Part shown: one piece after another, positions 50,665 through 58,483 of the stretch
Layout of the letters: every line of letters starts with the position of its first letter
Numbering within the stretch: position 1 is the first letter of the stretch
DNA from: J095 sp964517605
Lineage (GTDB): Bacteria; Chloroflexota; Anaerolineae; 4572-78; J111
DNA: 64,000 nt
Assembly: GCA_964517605.1 (NCBI GenBank)
Contig: CAZFCE010000011.1
Span: 111,665 to 175,664 of the forward strand
Direction of reading: 5' to 3'
Made by a program: the position numbers and the translations under genes
The notes under the pieces: generated by a model
Databases searched by the model: none
The model's input: the letters and a program-made list of their open reading frames with translations, nothing else
What the model was told of the DNA's origin: nothing

Positions 50665-52311
50665 ATGACGATTCAATGGTCGAAAACTAATGATGTACTG
50701 GGCACCGCCAATCGCGGTGATGCCACCGAGTCCGGGTTGTGCACACTTTGCCGGGCCGATTGTAAAGGCAAGTGCGAAACCTGGCTTTCTAGCTTGCGGG
50801 GCCGTAAGCTGCTTTACCCGCGTGATTTTGGCTCGGTAACGTCGGGCAGCGGCAATACCACTCAGGTTGGGGTTAATTACAACGCCCTGAGAATTCAGGG
50901 GTATAACTACGGCGCGATTGGCCTGCCTTCCGGGTTGTCCAATTCACCCGATGACTGTATTTTCCCGAACGTGAGCCTGGAAACCGGGTTTGGGTGCGAT
51001 GTAAAAACCAAAGCCCGCATTCCGATTATGACCGGCGCGTTAGGGTCAACCTTCATTGCGGCCAAATACTGGGAGTCATTTGCTGTTGGCGCGGCGCTGG
51101 TGGGTATTCCGATTGTGGTTGGCGAAAACGTGGTCGGTATTGACCGCAAAGCCAATATTAAAAACGGCAAAATTACCGAAGCGCCGGAACTCGACCGCCG
51201 CATTGAAACTTTTTTGCGCTACTTTGACGGCGAATACGGCGCGATTATCGTGCAGATGAACGTTGAAGATACTCGCAATGGCGTGGCCGAGTACGTTATT
51301 AATAAATATGGCGACAAAGCCATCATCGAATTGAAATGGGGCCAGGGCGCCAAAGACATTGGCGGCGAAATCCAGGTAACCAACCTGGATTATGCCATCT
51401 TCCTGAAAGAACGCGGCTACCTGGTTGACCCCGACCCGACTCACCCGGAAGTGCAGGAATCGTTTAGGCACGGTGGTATTCAATCGTTTGCCCGCCACAG
51501 CCGCCTGGGGTACACCAATCTGAACAGCGTGGAGCAGGTGCGGGCCGATTTTATGCAGGAAGTTCAATACCTGCGCAACCTGGGGTACAAACGCATTACC
51601 CTGAAAACCGGTTCCTACGGCATGGAAGCGCTGGCAATGGCGATTAAGTTCGCTACCGAAGCCAAACTGGACCTGCTCACCATTGACGGCTCCGGCGGCG
51701 GCACCGGCATGAGTCCCTGGAATATGATGGAACACTGGGGCGTTCCTTCTATTTTCCTGCACTCCAAAGCCCAAGAATACGCCGCGCTGGTAGCCGCCAA
51801 AGAGGGCCGGGTGGTAGACCTGGCGTTGGCCGGCGGCCTGGCCCGCGAAGACCACATTTTTAAGGCGCTGGCGTTGGGCGCGCCGTTTACCAAACTGGTT
51901 TGCATGGGCCGCGCCCTCATGATTCCCGGCTTTTTGGGATCAAACATTCAGGGCGTATTGCAGTCCGACCAGTGCAGCGTTGTTCATGGCAACTGGGACG
52001 CGTTGCCGCAGACCGTGGCCCAGTTTGGCCGGATGCCCGAAGAAATTTTTGCCGGGTATTACGATTTGGAGAAGAATATCGGCGCGGCGGAGATAAAGAA
52101 CATTCCGCTGGGAGCCATTGCCATCTGGACTTTGGCCGATAAACTGGCCGCCGGCCTGCAACAATTGCTCGCCGGAGCCAGAAAGTTCTCGCTGGCCGAG
52201 ATTTCACGCAGTGATCTCTTCTCCGCTAATCGGGAAACCGAGCGGGAGACCAAAATTCCGTTTATGGCGGATGTTCTGGACGACGCCGCCAAACGTGTTT
52301 TAGCCCTGTAA
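50665..52311 (+). CDS. FMN-binding glutamate-synthase-family protein
   Basis: The 548-residue protein lacks a glutaminase domain. An N-terminal LCTLCRADCKGKCETW (C-x2-C-x3-C-x3-C) may bind an iron-sulphur cluster. The rest is the glutamate synthase FMN barrel: ALGSTFIAAKYWESFAVG, ELKWGQGAKDIGGEIQV, TIDGSGGGTGMSPWNMMEHWG, DLALAGGLAREDHIFKALA and LVCMGRALMIPG. Archaeal-type relatives make glutamate from ammonia-derived or other donors, or serve unknown redox roles. Its place between gltB and gltD suggests it shares the reductase subunit. GGGAG and GAGGG lie before the ATG. Confidence 0.88.
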   Translation: MTIQWSKTNDVLGTANRGDATESGLCTLCRADCKGKCETWLSSLRGRKLLYPRDFGSVTSGSGNTTQVGVNYNALRIQGYNYGAIGLPSGLSNSPDDCIFPNVSLETGFGCDVKTKARIPIMTGALGSTFIAAKYWESFAVGAALVGIPIVVGENVVGIDRKANIKNGKITEAPELDRRIETFLRYFDGEYGAIIVQMNVEDTRNGVAEYVINKYGDKAIIELKWGQGAKDIGGEIQVTNLDYAIFLKERGYLVDPDPTHPEVQESFRHGGIQSFARHSRLGYTNLNSVEQVRADFMQEVQYLRNLGYKRITLKTGSYGMEALAMAIKFATEAKLDLLTIDGSGGGTGMSPWNMMEHWGVPSIFLHSKAQEYAALVAAKEGRVVDLALAGGLAREDHIFKALALGAPFTKLVCMGRALMIPGFLGSNIQGVLQSDQCSVVHGNWDALPQTVAQFGRMPEEIFAGYYDLEKNIGAAEIKNIPLGAIAIWTLADKLAAGLQQLLAGARKFSLAEISRSDLFSANRETERETKIPFMADVLDDAAKRVLAL

Positions 52312-52341
52312 CCCGGCCGGCTTTTCTCTTGTGATAACGGC

Positions 52342-52390
52342 TCACCGCTGCCGCCTCATTCCGGCCAACCGGGCGCAGGGGCGGCGGTGA
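52342..52390. repeat. Stable hairpin in the gap before gltD
   Basis: TCACCGC and GCGGTGA pair as outer arms, and GCCGCC/GGGGCGGC extend the stem with a bulge. There is no T-run. It may set mRNA processing or the relative level of GltD. Confidence 0.45.
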
Positions 52391-52434
52391 AGCCATCAAA
52401 TCAACCCAAGTTATAGTGTGATGAGGTGTAAACT

Positions 52435-53916
52435 ATGGCAAAACCAACTGGTTTTATGGAATTTCAACGGGAACTCCCCGCCGACCGGTCACCGCATGAA
52501 CGGATTAAGGATTGGCAGGAGTTTCACCTGCACTTTCCTCTGGAAAAATTAACCCAACAGAGCGCCCGTTGCATGGATTGCGGCATTCCCTTTTGCCACA
52601 CCGGCAGCCTGTTAAGCGGCATGGCCACCGGTTGCCCGGTGAACAACCTCATCCCCGAATGGAATGACCTGGTTTACCGCGGCCTGTGGCAGCAAGCCCT
52701 GTACCGGCTGCACAAAACCAACAACTTTCCGGAATTTACCGGGCGCGTGTGTCCCGCCCCGTGCGAAGGTTCTTGCACGTTGGGCATCCACGAGCCGCCG
52801 GTTACTATTAAAAATATTGAATACAGCATCATCGAGCGCGGCTTTGCCGAAGGCTGGGTGCAACCCGAACCGCCGGCCAAACGCACCGGCAAAAAAGTGG
52901 CCGTGATCGGTTCCGGGCCGGCGGGGTTGGCCTGCGCTGCGCAGCTTAACAAAGCCGGTCATACCGTCACTGTGTTCGAGCGGGCCGACCGCCCCGGCGG
53001 GTTGCTGATGTACGGCATCCCCAACATGAAGCTGGACAAAAGCGTGGTGCAGCGCCGGGTTGATTTGCTGGCCGCCGAAGGCGTCACTTTTGTGACCAAC
53101 ACCGAAGTGGGCAAAGATTATCCCGCCGAAAAATTACGGCAGGAGTTTGAGTCCGTGGTGCTGGCCGGCGGCGCCACCAAACCGCGCAATTTGCCGGTAG
53201 AAGGCCGCAACCTTGACGGCATCCACTTTGCGATGGAATTTTTGCACGCCAACACCCAAAGCCTGCTGACTGGCCAGCCCACCGCCGGGTTTATTTCGGC
53301 GGCGGGCCAGGATGTGATTGTGATTGGCGGCGGCGATACCGGCACCGACTGCGTGGGCACGTCGCTACGGCACGGTTGCAACAGTGTAATTCAATTTGAA
53401 ATCCTCAACCGCCCGCCCGATACGCGCCAGCCCGATAATCCCTGGCCGGAGTGGCCGTTAATTTTCCGCGTGGATTACGGGCAGGAAGAAGCCGCCGCTG
53501 TGCAGGGCAACGATCCGCGTAATTACGCCATTATGACCAAAAAATTTGTGGGCGATGACAATGGCCACGTTAAAGAAGTGCACACGGTGCAGGTGGAATG
53601 GGTGAGCGAAAACGGCGGGCGGCCATTTCCCCGCGAAATCCCCGGCTCTGAAAAAGTGTGGCCGGCCCAGTTGGTGTTAATTGCGATGGGTTTTCTTGGC
53701 CCGGAAGATACGCTGCTGGAGAAACTGGGCGTTGAACGCGACTCGCGCTCTAACGCCAAAGCCGAATACGGCGATTTTGCCACCAGCGTGCCGGGCGTGT
53801 TTACCGCCGGCGATATGCGCCGGGGCCAAAGTTTGGTGGTGTGGGCCATTAACGAAGGGCGCGGCGCGGCCCGCGAGGTGGATCGCTATTTAATGGGCGA
53901 AACGGCTTTGCCGTAA
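52435..53916 (+). CDS. gltD: Glutamate synthase small subunit
   Basis: The 493-residue flavoprotein passes electrons from NAD(P)H to GltB. N-terminal cysteines in ARCMDCGIPFCH, GCPVNNLIP and GRVCPAPCEGSCTLGI hold two 4Fe-4S clusters. AVIGSGPAGLACAAQLNKAGH is the FAD site, VIGGGDTGTDCVGTS the NAD(P) site, and GVFTAGDMRRGQSLVVWAI the C-terminal FAD contact. GATGAGGTG precedes the ATG. Confidence 0.97.
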   Translation: MAKPTGFMEFQRELPADRSPHERIKDWQEFHLHFPLEKLTQQSARCMDCGIPFCHTGSLLSGMATGCPVNNLIPEWNDLVYRGLWQQALYRLHKTNNFPEFTGRVCPAPCEGSCTLGIHEPPVTIKNIEYSIIERGFAEGWVQPEPPAKRTGKKVAVIGSGPAGLACAAQLNKAGHTVTVFERADRPGGLLMYGIPNMKLDKSVVQRRVDLLAAEGVTFVTNTEVGKDYPAEKLRQEFESVVLAGGATKPRNLPVEGRNLDGIHFAMEFLHANTQSLLTGQPTAGFISAAGQDVIVIGGGDTGTDCVGTSLRHGCNSVIQFEILNRPPDTRQPDNPWPEWPLIFRVDYGQEEAAAVQGNDPRNYAIMTKKFVGDDNGHVKEVHTVQVEWVSENGGRPFPREIPGSEKVWPAQLVLIAMGFLGPEDTLLEKLGVERDSRSNAKAEYGDFATSVPGVFTAGDMRRGQSLVVWAINEGRGAAREVDRYLMGETALP

Positions 53917-53941
53917 TTGAGTTACTTTGAGCGCGGTGATT

Positions 53942-53969
53942 TTGCGCCCTCTCCGGTTCTGGCTATAAT
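53942..53969 (+). promoter_or_regulatory. Promoter of the Hc1-like gene
   Basis: TTGCGC (53942-53947) and a perfect TATAAT (53964-53969) lie 16 bases apart, about 49 bases before the GTG at 54018. Confidence 0.6.
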
Positions 53970-54017
53970 TTCCGCTTGTTGCCGCCATTGCAACTTAAAA
54001 AGTATAAGGAGATTATT

Positions 54018-54194
54018 GTGGAAAAATTTGAACAATTAAAACAACTGGTTCTGGCCACCGAAGAAGACGCGCGTAAATTTTACCAGGGTGGCAATAAAGC
54101 CGCCGGTACCCGCGTGCGCAAAGCGATGCAAGAAATCAAAAACCTGGCTCAAGAAATCCGGGCCGAGGTTCAAGACAAAAAGAACCAGGAATAA
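54018..54194 (+). CDS. Histone H1-like Hc1 family small protein
   Basis: The 58-residue protein starts at GTG 54018, with AAGGAG six bases before. The sequence pattern EQLKQLVLATEEDARKFY, then NKAAGTRVRKAMQEIKNLA, matches the short Hc1-like proteins common in Bacteroidota and some other phyla. These lack the long lysine-rich tail of chlamydial Hc1. The helical, basic patch NKAAGTRVRKA suggests nucleic-acid binding; the exact role is not proven. It is a monocistronic unit with its own promoter and terminator. Confidence 0.8.
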   Translation: MEKFEQLKQLVLATEEDARKFYQGGNKAAGTRVRKAMQEIKNLAQEIRAEVQDKKNQE

Positions 54195-54221
54195 TCGGTT
54201 CTGAACTTTTCCGTAACCCAC

Positions 54222-54255
54222 AAAGCGCCCGAATTACCGGGCGCTTTTGTTTTTA
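54222..54255 (+). terminator. Intrinsic terminator after the Hc1-like gene
   Basis: AAAGCGCCCG pairs with CGGGCGCTTT around six bases, followed by TGTTTTT. Confidence 0.8.
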
Positions 54256-54271
54256 TCAAAATTGATGGCAA

Positions 54272-55378
54272 ATGTTAGCGAGTAACTTTTTGGCAGGCGC
54301 GACGGCGTTGTTTTTAATCCTGTTGGGGCTGGGCCAGCTTGTTAGCGCCCACTGGCGCTGGGTGGGTGTGTCGCTGGTGGGCGCGCGCCGTTGGGCCGGT
54401 TACGCCGTGGGAACGGGCTTGCTGGCTGCCGGGGCGCTGTTTTTGCCACTGGATGCCCGAACGCTGTTATTTTTGCCGCCGGCGTTGTTATTGGCGGTGG
54501 CGGCGCTGCTGGCTGGCGGCTCGTATTTGGTTGAGGCCGAAACCCCTGAGGTGTTGTTTGCGGCCCAACATCCGGCGCACGGCGGCTGCCAGCCGGTATC
54601 AATCCCTGATGGCGAGTTTTTAATGCCGGGCTTACTGCTAACACCGCCACCCGGCGCGCCAGTGGTGCCGGCAGCGGTGTGCATTGTGCCGGGCGCGGGC
54701 GATACCAAAACCTTTTTTAAGTGGCGGCTGGTGCAAACGTTGCTGGCAACCGGGCTAACCGTGCTGGTAATTGACCCGCCCGGCCACGGCGATTACCGCT
54801 ACCGCCCGCTGAGTTACCCCGATTGTTTAACGGCGGTGCCGGCGGCGGTGGCTTTTTTGCGCCGCCAGCCAAAAATTGGCGCGGTGGGCGTGATTGGCAT
54901 CAGCCTGGGCGGGGCGCTGGCCATTGAAAGTTTGGCGCGGCAGCCCGGCCTGCCGGTAGAGGCGCTGGTGGTGGTGGCTACGCCCGTTAGCCTTAACTAC
55001 ACCCGCTCGTTGTTTTATAAGGAGTTGGGGCGCACCCTGGTCAGCCGGGCCGGGGCATCGTTGCTGCGCGATATGTCGGCGCGGCAGGTGTGGCGCACCT
55101 GGCAAAGCGGCGGGTATTACAGCCGGCACACCACCGCCGAAATGCTGGCGTTGCTGCATCCGGCGGATAATTTGCGGCAGTTGAGCCGGTTGCCCATTTT
55201 GCTGGTGTACAGCCGGCGAGATTTGATTGCGCCGCCGCTCCACGCCCAAATTATGCGGCAGGCCGCGCCTCACGCCGAATTTGTGGATTCAAAAAAGGCC
55301 AGCCACGTGCTGCTGACCTTAATTGGTGAAACTAATCAGCAAATTGCCGGGTGGTTAGCGCGCCGGCTAACCGGTTAA
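54272..55378 (+). CDS. Membrane-anchored alpha/beta hydrolase
   Basis: The protein has 368 residues. The first about 90 residues carry two or three hydrophobic segments that should anchor it in the membrane. The catalytic domain then has an oxyanion-type CIVPGAGDTKTF, the nucleophile elbow VGVIGISLGGALAIE (Ser), the acid in LVYSRRDLIAPP and the base His in KKASHVLLTLIGE. Likely an esterase or lipase-like hydrolase; substrate unknown. It starts 17 bases after the Hc1 terminator and no clear Shine-Dalgarno is seen. Confidence 0.82.
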   Translation: MLASNFLAGATALFLILLGLGQLVSAHWRWVGVSLVGARRWAGYAVGTGLLAAGALFLPLDARTLLFLPPALLLAVAALLAGGSYLVEAETPEVLFAAQHPAHGGCQPVSIPDGEFLMPGLLLTPPPGAPVVPAAVCIVPGAGDTKTFFKWRLVQTLLATGLTVLVIDPPGHGDYRYRPLSYPDCLTAVPAAVAFLRRQPKIGAVGVIGISLGGALAIESLARQPGLPVEALVVVATPVSLNYTRSLFYKELGRTLVSRAGASLLRDMSARQVWRTWQSGGYYSRHTTAEMLALLHPADNLRQLSRLPILLVYSRRDLIAPPLHAQIMRQAAPHAEFVDSKKASHVLLTLIGETNQQIAGWLARRLTG

Positions 55379-55385
55379 TCCCGGT

Positions 55386-55697
55386 TTAGTAGTAGGTGCG
55401 GCCATCGGGCATGATGGCACCCTGCAACTTTGCGCCTTCCCAGTTGGCGGCTTCCAGGTTGGCGTTTTTCAGGTTGGCGTTGCGCAGGTCGGCGCTTTGC
55501 AGGTTGGCGCTACGCAAACTGGCTCCTTCCAGGTCTGCCCCGCGCAGGTCGGCCCCTTCCAGGTTGCACCAGGCCAGGTCGGCATCCTTCAGGTTGGCGC
55601 GGCTCAGGTTGGCGTAACTTAAATCTGCGCCCACCAGCCACAGCGGATTAGTGGCCGTATTCAAAAGTTGGTAGAGTTCTTTTTGTGTAAATTCCAT
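55386..55697 (-). CDS. Pentapeptide-repeat protein
   Basis: The 103-residue protein starts at ATG 55697 with GAGG before it. After a short helical N-terminus, residues about 25-95 are A-(D/N)-L-x-x repeats such as ADLSYANLSRANLKDADL, which fold as a right-handed beta-helix. Functions in the family vary, from DNA mimicry to scaffolding; none can be assigned here. It lies nine bases after the gene for the 2H phosphoesterase, so the two probably form an operon. Confidence 0.88.
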   Translation of the reverse strand: MEFTQKELYQLLNTATNPLWLVGADLSYANLSRANLKDADLAWCNLEGADLRGADLEGASLRSANLQSADLRNANLKNANLEAANWEGAKLQGAIMPDGRTYY

Positions 55698-55706
55698 AAG
55701 CCTCAA

Positions 55707-56294
55707 TCATTTTCTGGTAAATTGATTTTGATGCAGCGATTCGGCGGTGGTTTGCAATTGATGCATGCCGGCCACCGTGGCTTCTAGCGGAATTTTGTGG
55801 CAGAGTTGCCACGGTTCCGCGGCTGAATTTCGCTGTTGCAATTCCAGGTGCATTACCCGGAAGGTAAATGTTGGTTCAAACTGGCGCAGGTTTTCTTTGG
55901 CCAGGGCTACATCGGCGGGGTTGGCAAGCTGGCCAAATTCAACGTGCGGCCAGTAGGGCCGGTTGGGTTGAGCCAGGTACGCCAGTGGCCCGCTGAGCGC
56001 ATGCTCGCGCACCGCCGAAAACTGGGAGCGCCCGGCCATAAGCGGCAACCGCAACTGAAAATTTTGTTGGTAGGGATGAACATCCCAGCCCACCACCGAC
56101 GCCTTTATTGGCGCGTGGGTTTCGCTCAGTTGGGCCAGGTGCGCCAGCAATGTATTAACCTCGCCAAAAAACACAAACGACGGCACAATTGAAACATGCG
56201 CGTTTATCACCTTTGCTTGTGAATCGTATTTTTGGCGGTACGGTTTTAGCACCAACGCCAGCTCTGCCGGAACCGGTGCGGTTAAAATATACAT
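55707..56294 (-). CDS. 2H phosphoesterase (2'-5' RNA ligase-like) protein
   Basis: This 195-residue protein begins with a strand, then VINAHVSIVPSF, the first His-x-Ser motif of the 2H superfamily. The second should be H-x-[ST]; here YWPHVEFG gives His-Val-Glu, so one catalytic site residue is altered. Family members act on 2'-5' or cyclic phosphodiester bonds of RNA or nucleotides. Substrate unknown, and activity is uncertain because of the altered motif. Confidence 0.68.
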   Translation of the reverse strand: MYILTAPVPAELALVLKPYRQKYDSQAKVINAHVSIVPSFVFFGEVNTLLAHLAQLSETHAPIKASVVGWDVHPYQQNFQLRLPLMAGRSQFSAVREHALSGPLAYLAQPNRPYWPHVEFGQLANPADVALAKENLRQFEPTFTFRVMHLELQQRNSAAEPWQLCHKIPLEATVAGMHQLQTTAESLHQNQFTRK

Positions 56295-56355
56295 TGGCCA
56301 TCCCCCAAATAATGGTTTGTATTATAACGTAAGCGGGTAAAGTCGCAACCGCTAA

Positions 56356-57072
56356 TCAGGGTGTTGGAATCCAGCCCTGCGTTACGGCGTAAGCCGCCGC
56401 CAGCGCCACCGTGTTGGTGAGCATGTGCATAAAAATTGCCGGCCAAATTGAGTTTGACACCCGGTACAGGTAGGCAAAAATCAGCCCCAAAATAAAAATG
56501 GGGATGATAGCCGTGGGCGTAATATGGGCGGCGGCAAACATGCCGGCGCTGATCACGGCGGCTTTTTGCCAGCCCCAGCGCTGTTGCAACCCGGAAAACA
56601 CAAATCCCCTAAAGAAAATCTCCTCGATGATGGGGGCCAGCAGCGCCCCGCCCAGCAGCAAAAGTAGCGGAAATTGAGTACCGGCAAACATAAGGTCAAT
56701 ATTGGGTTGCATTCGGGCGTTAAAAACGGCCAGGCCGGCGGCGTAAACTATATTAAACAGCAGCGAAGCCAGCATTAGCCCGCAGCCAAGCCCCACCGAA
56801 GCGGCATTAAACGGGCGCAAGCCCAAATCGGCCCAGGTTGCGCCGTATTTGTACATGGAAAAGTACCACACCGGAACCAGCAGCAGCGCCGTGCCCACAA
56901 TAATAATCGCGCTGGCATCGAGCGGCAGGCTGGCGGCCCGGCTGGCTTTGCCCACCGCAATTACCGCGCCCATCCAAACCACCAGGTAAACCAGCGCCCA
57001 GGCAACGTCGCGGGGCGTCCACGGCGGGGCCGGCGGAGATGATCCAATTGGGGCGGGAATGGTTTGGGTCAT
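56356..57072 (-). CDS. CPBP-family intramembrane metalloprotease
   Basis: This 238-residue protein has about seven or eight hydrophobic segments. The active-site motifs of the CAAX protease/bacteriocin-processing family are visible: IIEEIFFRGFVFSG (E-E-x3-R, about residues 149-153), FAAAHI and FMHMLTN. Members cleave prenylated or other membrane-proximal substrates or protect against bacteriocins. The target is unknown. Confidence 0.9.
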   Translation of the reverse strand: MTQTIPAPIGSSPPAPPWTPRDVAWALVYLVVWMGAVIAVGKASRAASLPLDASAIIIVGTALLLVPVWYFSMYKYGATWADLGLRPFNAASVGLGCGLMLASLLFNIVYAAGLAVFNARMQPNIDLMFAGTQFPLLLLLGGALLAPIIEEIFFRGFVFSGLQQRWGWQKAAVISAGMFAAAHITPTAIIPIFILGLIFAYLYRVSNSIWPAIFMHMLTNTVALAAAYAVTQGWIPTP

Positions 57073-57143
57073 GGTTGGTTAATTTCTAAAACCATGGTAC
57101 TACGTTTTGAAACGTATGAAAAATATACCGTCTTGTTGTTTTA

Positions 57144-57152
57144 TGTTACAAT
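57144..57152 (+). promoter_or_regulatory. Extended -10 promoter of the PP2C phosphatase gene
   Basis: TGT-TACAAT lies 35 bases before the ATG. No good -35 at 16-18 bases is seen; the extended -10 may compensate. Confidence 0.4.
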
Positions 57153-57187
57153 GGAACCAGAAAGTTAATTGATTTGGAAGGTGAATC

Positions 57188-58402
57188 ATGGTAGATACAA
57201 TTGCAGTTATGCACCCCCATCCGGCCCGATTGTACCAGATAGAGTTCCTGCTTCAATCGCCTAACTGGCAGGTTGTGACCACCTCTAACGAAGCCGGCGT
57301 GCTTGATTTAGTGCAAACCCAGCCCATCAGCCTGATTTTATTAGGCGATGCCTGGCCCGAAACCAATATTTACGATAGTTGCCGCCGTTTAAAAAGCAGC
57401 GCCGCCAGCAATATTCCGATTATTGTATTTGGCCAACCGGATAATGGCCGGGCGTTGTCGGTGGGCGCTGATGATGTGTTGACCGAGCCTTTTTCCCGGC
57501 CAGAACTACTGGCACGGTTAAAGCCGTACCTGAAGATGCAACAGCTCCAGGTTCAGTTGAACAACCAGATTGCGGCTTACACCAACCTTACCACCCGCGT
57601 ACAAAGCGAACTGAACGTGGCGCACGGCATTCAACAGGGCTTGCTGCCGCCGCCGTCACCGCGTTGGCCGGGGCTGGAGGTGGTGTGCTTTACCCAATCG
57701 GCCCGTGAAGTTGGCGGCGATTTTTACATGTACTACACTTTTGACACCCGCTTGCAGTTAGACAAAAAACGGTACGCCATCGCCGTGGGCGATGTTTCGG
57801 GCAAGGGCATGCCGGCGGCATTGCTCATGGCCATCAGTTTGGCCTCGTTTAAAAATTTAATTACCCAGGTGTACTCGCTCAACAAACTGGTTACAGATTT
57901 GGTGTCGCAGGCTTACTCGCTGAGCAAATTTCTAACCGATCTGGACAAAGCCATTGCTTTTTACACTGCCACCACCCGCCAAAACTGCGCGCTGGCTTAT
58001 GTTGAACTCACCAAACCCGTTGATCCAACCCAGCCGGTAACGCTACGCGCCGTGAACGCCGGCTGTGTTACGCCCCTTGTGCGCCGGGGCGATGGCTCGG
58101 TGCTGTGGGTTGATGTGGGCGGGATGCCGTTGGGCGCGGGGCTGGGGTCGCAATTTGGCTACCAGGAGCAAACGCTGCAACTGGCCACCGGCGATCTGGT
58201 GATTCTCACCAGCGATGGCGTGGTTGAGGCTAACAACAGCCGGCGGCAAATGCTCGGTTTTGACCGGCTGGAACAAATTGTGAAGGACGGGCCGCAGACC
58301 AGCGCCCAGGCCATGCTGGATCACCTCAAGGCCGAGGTTACGGCCTTTGTGGGCGATACCGAACCCCACGACGACCTGACGATGGTGGTAATCCAGGCGT
58401 AA
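57188..58402 (+). CDS. SpoIIE/RsbU-type PP2C phosphatase with degenerate receiver domain
   Basis: The protein has 404 residues; GGAAGGTG precedes the ATG. Residues 1-120 fold like a response-regulator receiver, but the phospho-acceptor Asp position reads Gly (LILLGDAWPE) and the conserved Lys reads Glu (VLTEPFSRPELL). A short coiled coil with VAHGIQQGLLPP leads into a PP2C phosphatase (about 170-400) with VGGDFYMYY, VGDVSGKGMPAAL, VILTSDGVVEA and PHDDLTMVVI. The metal-binding Asps are present. Such enzymes usually dephosphorylate anti-anti-sigma factors. A pseudo-receiver implies control by binding and not by phosphorylation. Confidence 0.88.
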   Translation: MVDTIAVMHPHPARLYQIEFLLQSPNWQVVTTSNEAGVLDLVQTQPISLILLGDAWPETNIYDSCRRLKSSAASNIPIIVFGQPDNGRALSVGADDVLTEPFSRPELLARLKPYLKMQQLQVQLNNQIAAYTNLTTRVQSELNVAHGIQQGLLPPPSPRWPGLEVVCFTQSAREVGGDFYMYYTFDTRLQLDKKRYAIAVGDVSGKGMPAALLMAISLASFKNLITQVYSLNKLVTDLVSQAYSLSKFLTDLDKAIAFYTATTRQNCALAYVELTKPVDPTQPVTLRAVNAGCVTPLVRRGDGSVLWVDVGGMPLGAGLGSQFGYQEQTLQLATGDLVILTSDGVVEANNSRRQMLGFDRLEQIVKDGPQTSAQAMLDHLKAEVTAFVGDTEPHDDLTMVVIQA

Positions 58403-58432
58403 TGCCGGCACCGTAAAATAAAATTCCAAAAT

Positions 58433-58466
58433 AAAAAGGGACGCCCAATATTGGGCGTCCCTTTTT
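58433..58466. terminator. Bidirectional intrinsic terminator
   Basis: AAAAAGGGACGCCCAA is followed directly by its exact complement TTGGGCGTCCCTTTTT. It ends both the phosphatase gene and the convergent rny. Confidence 0.88.
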
Positions 58467-58483
58467 GATTGCGGTTAAAAATA

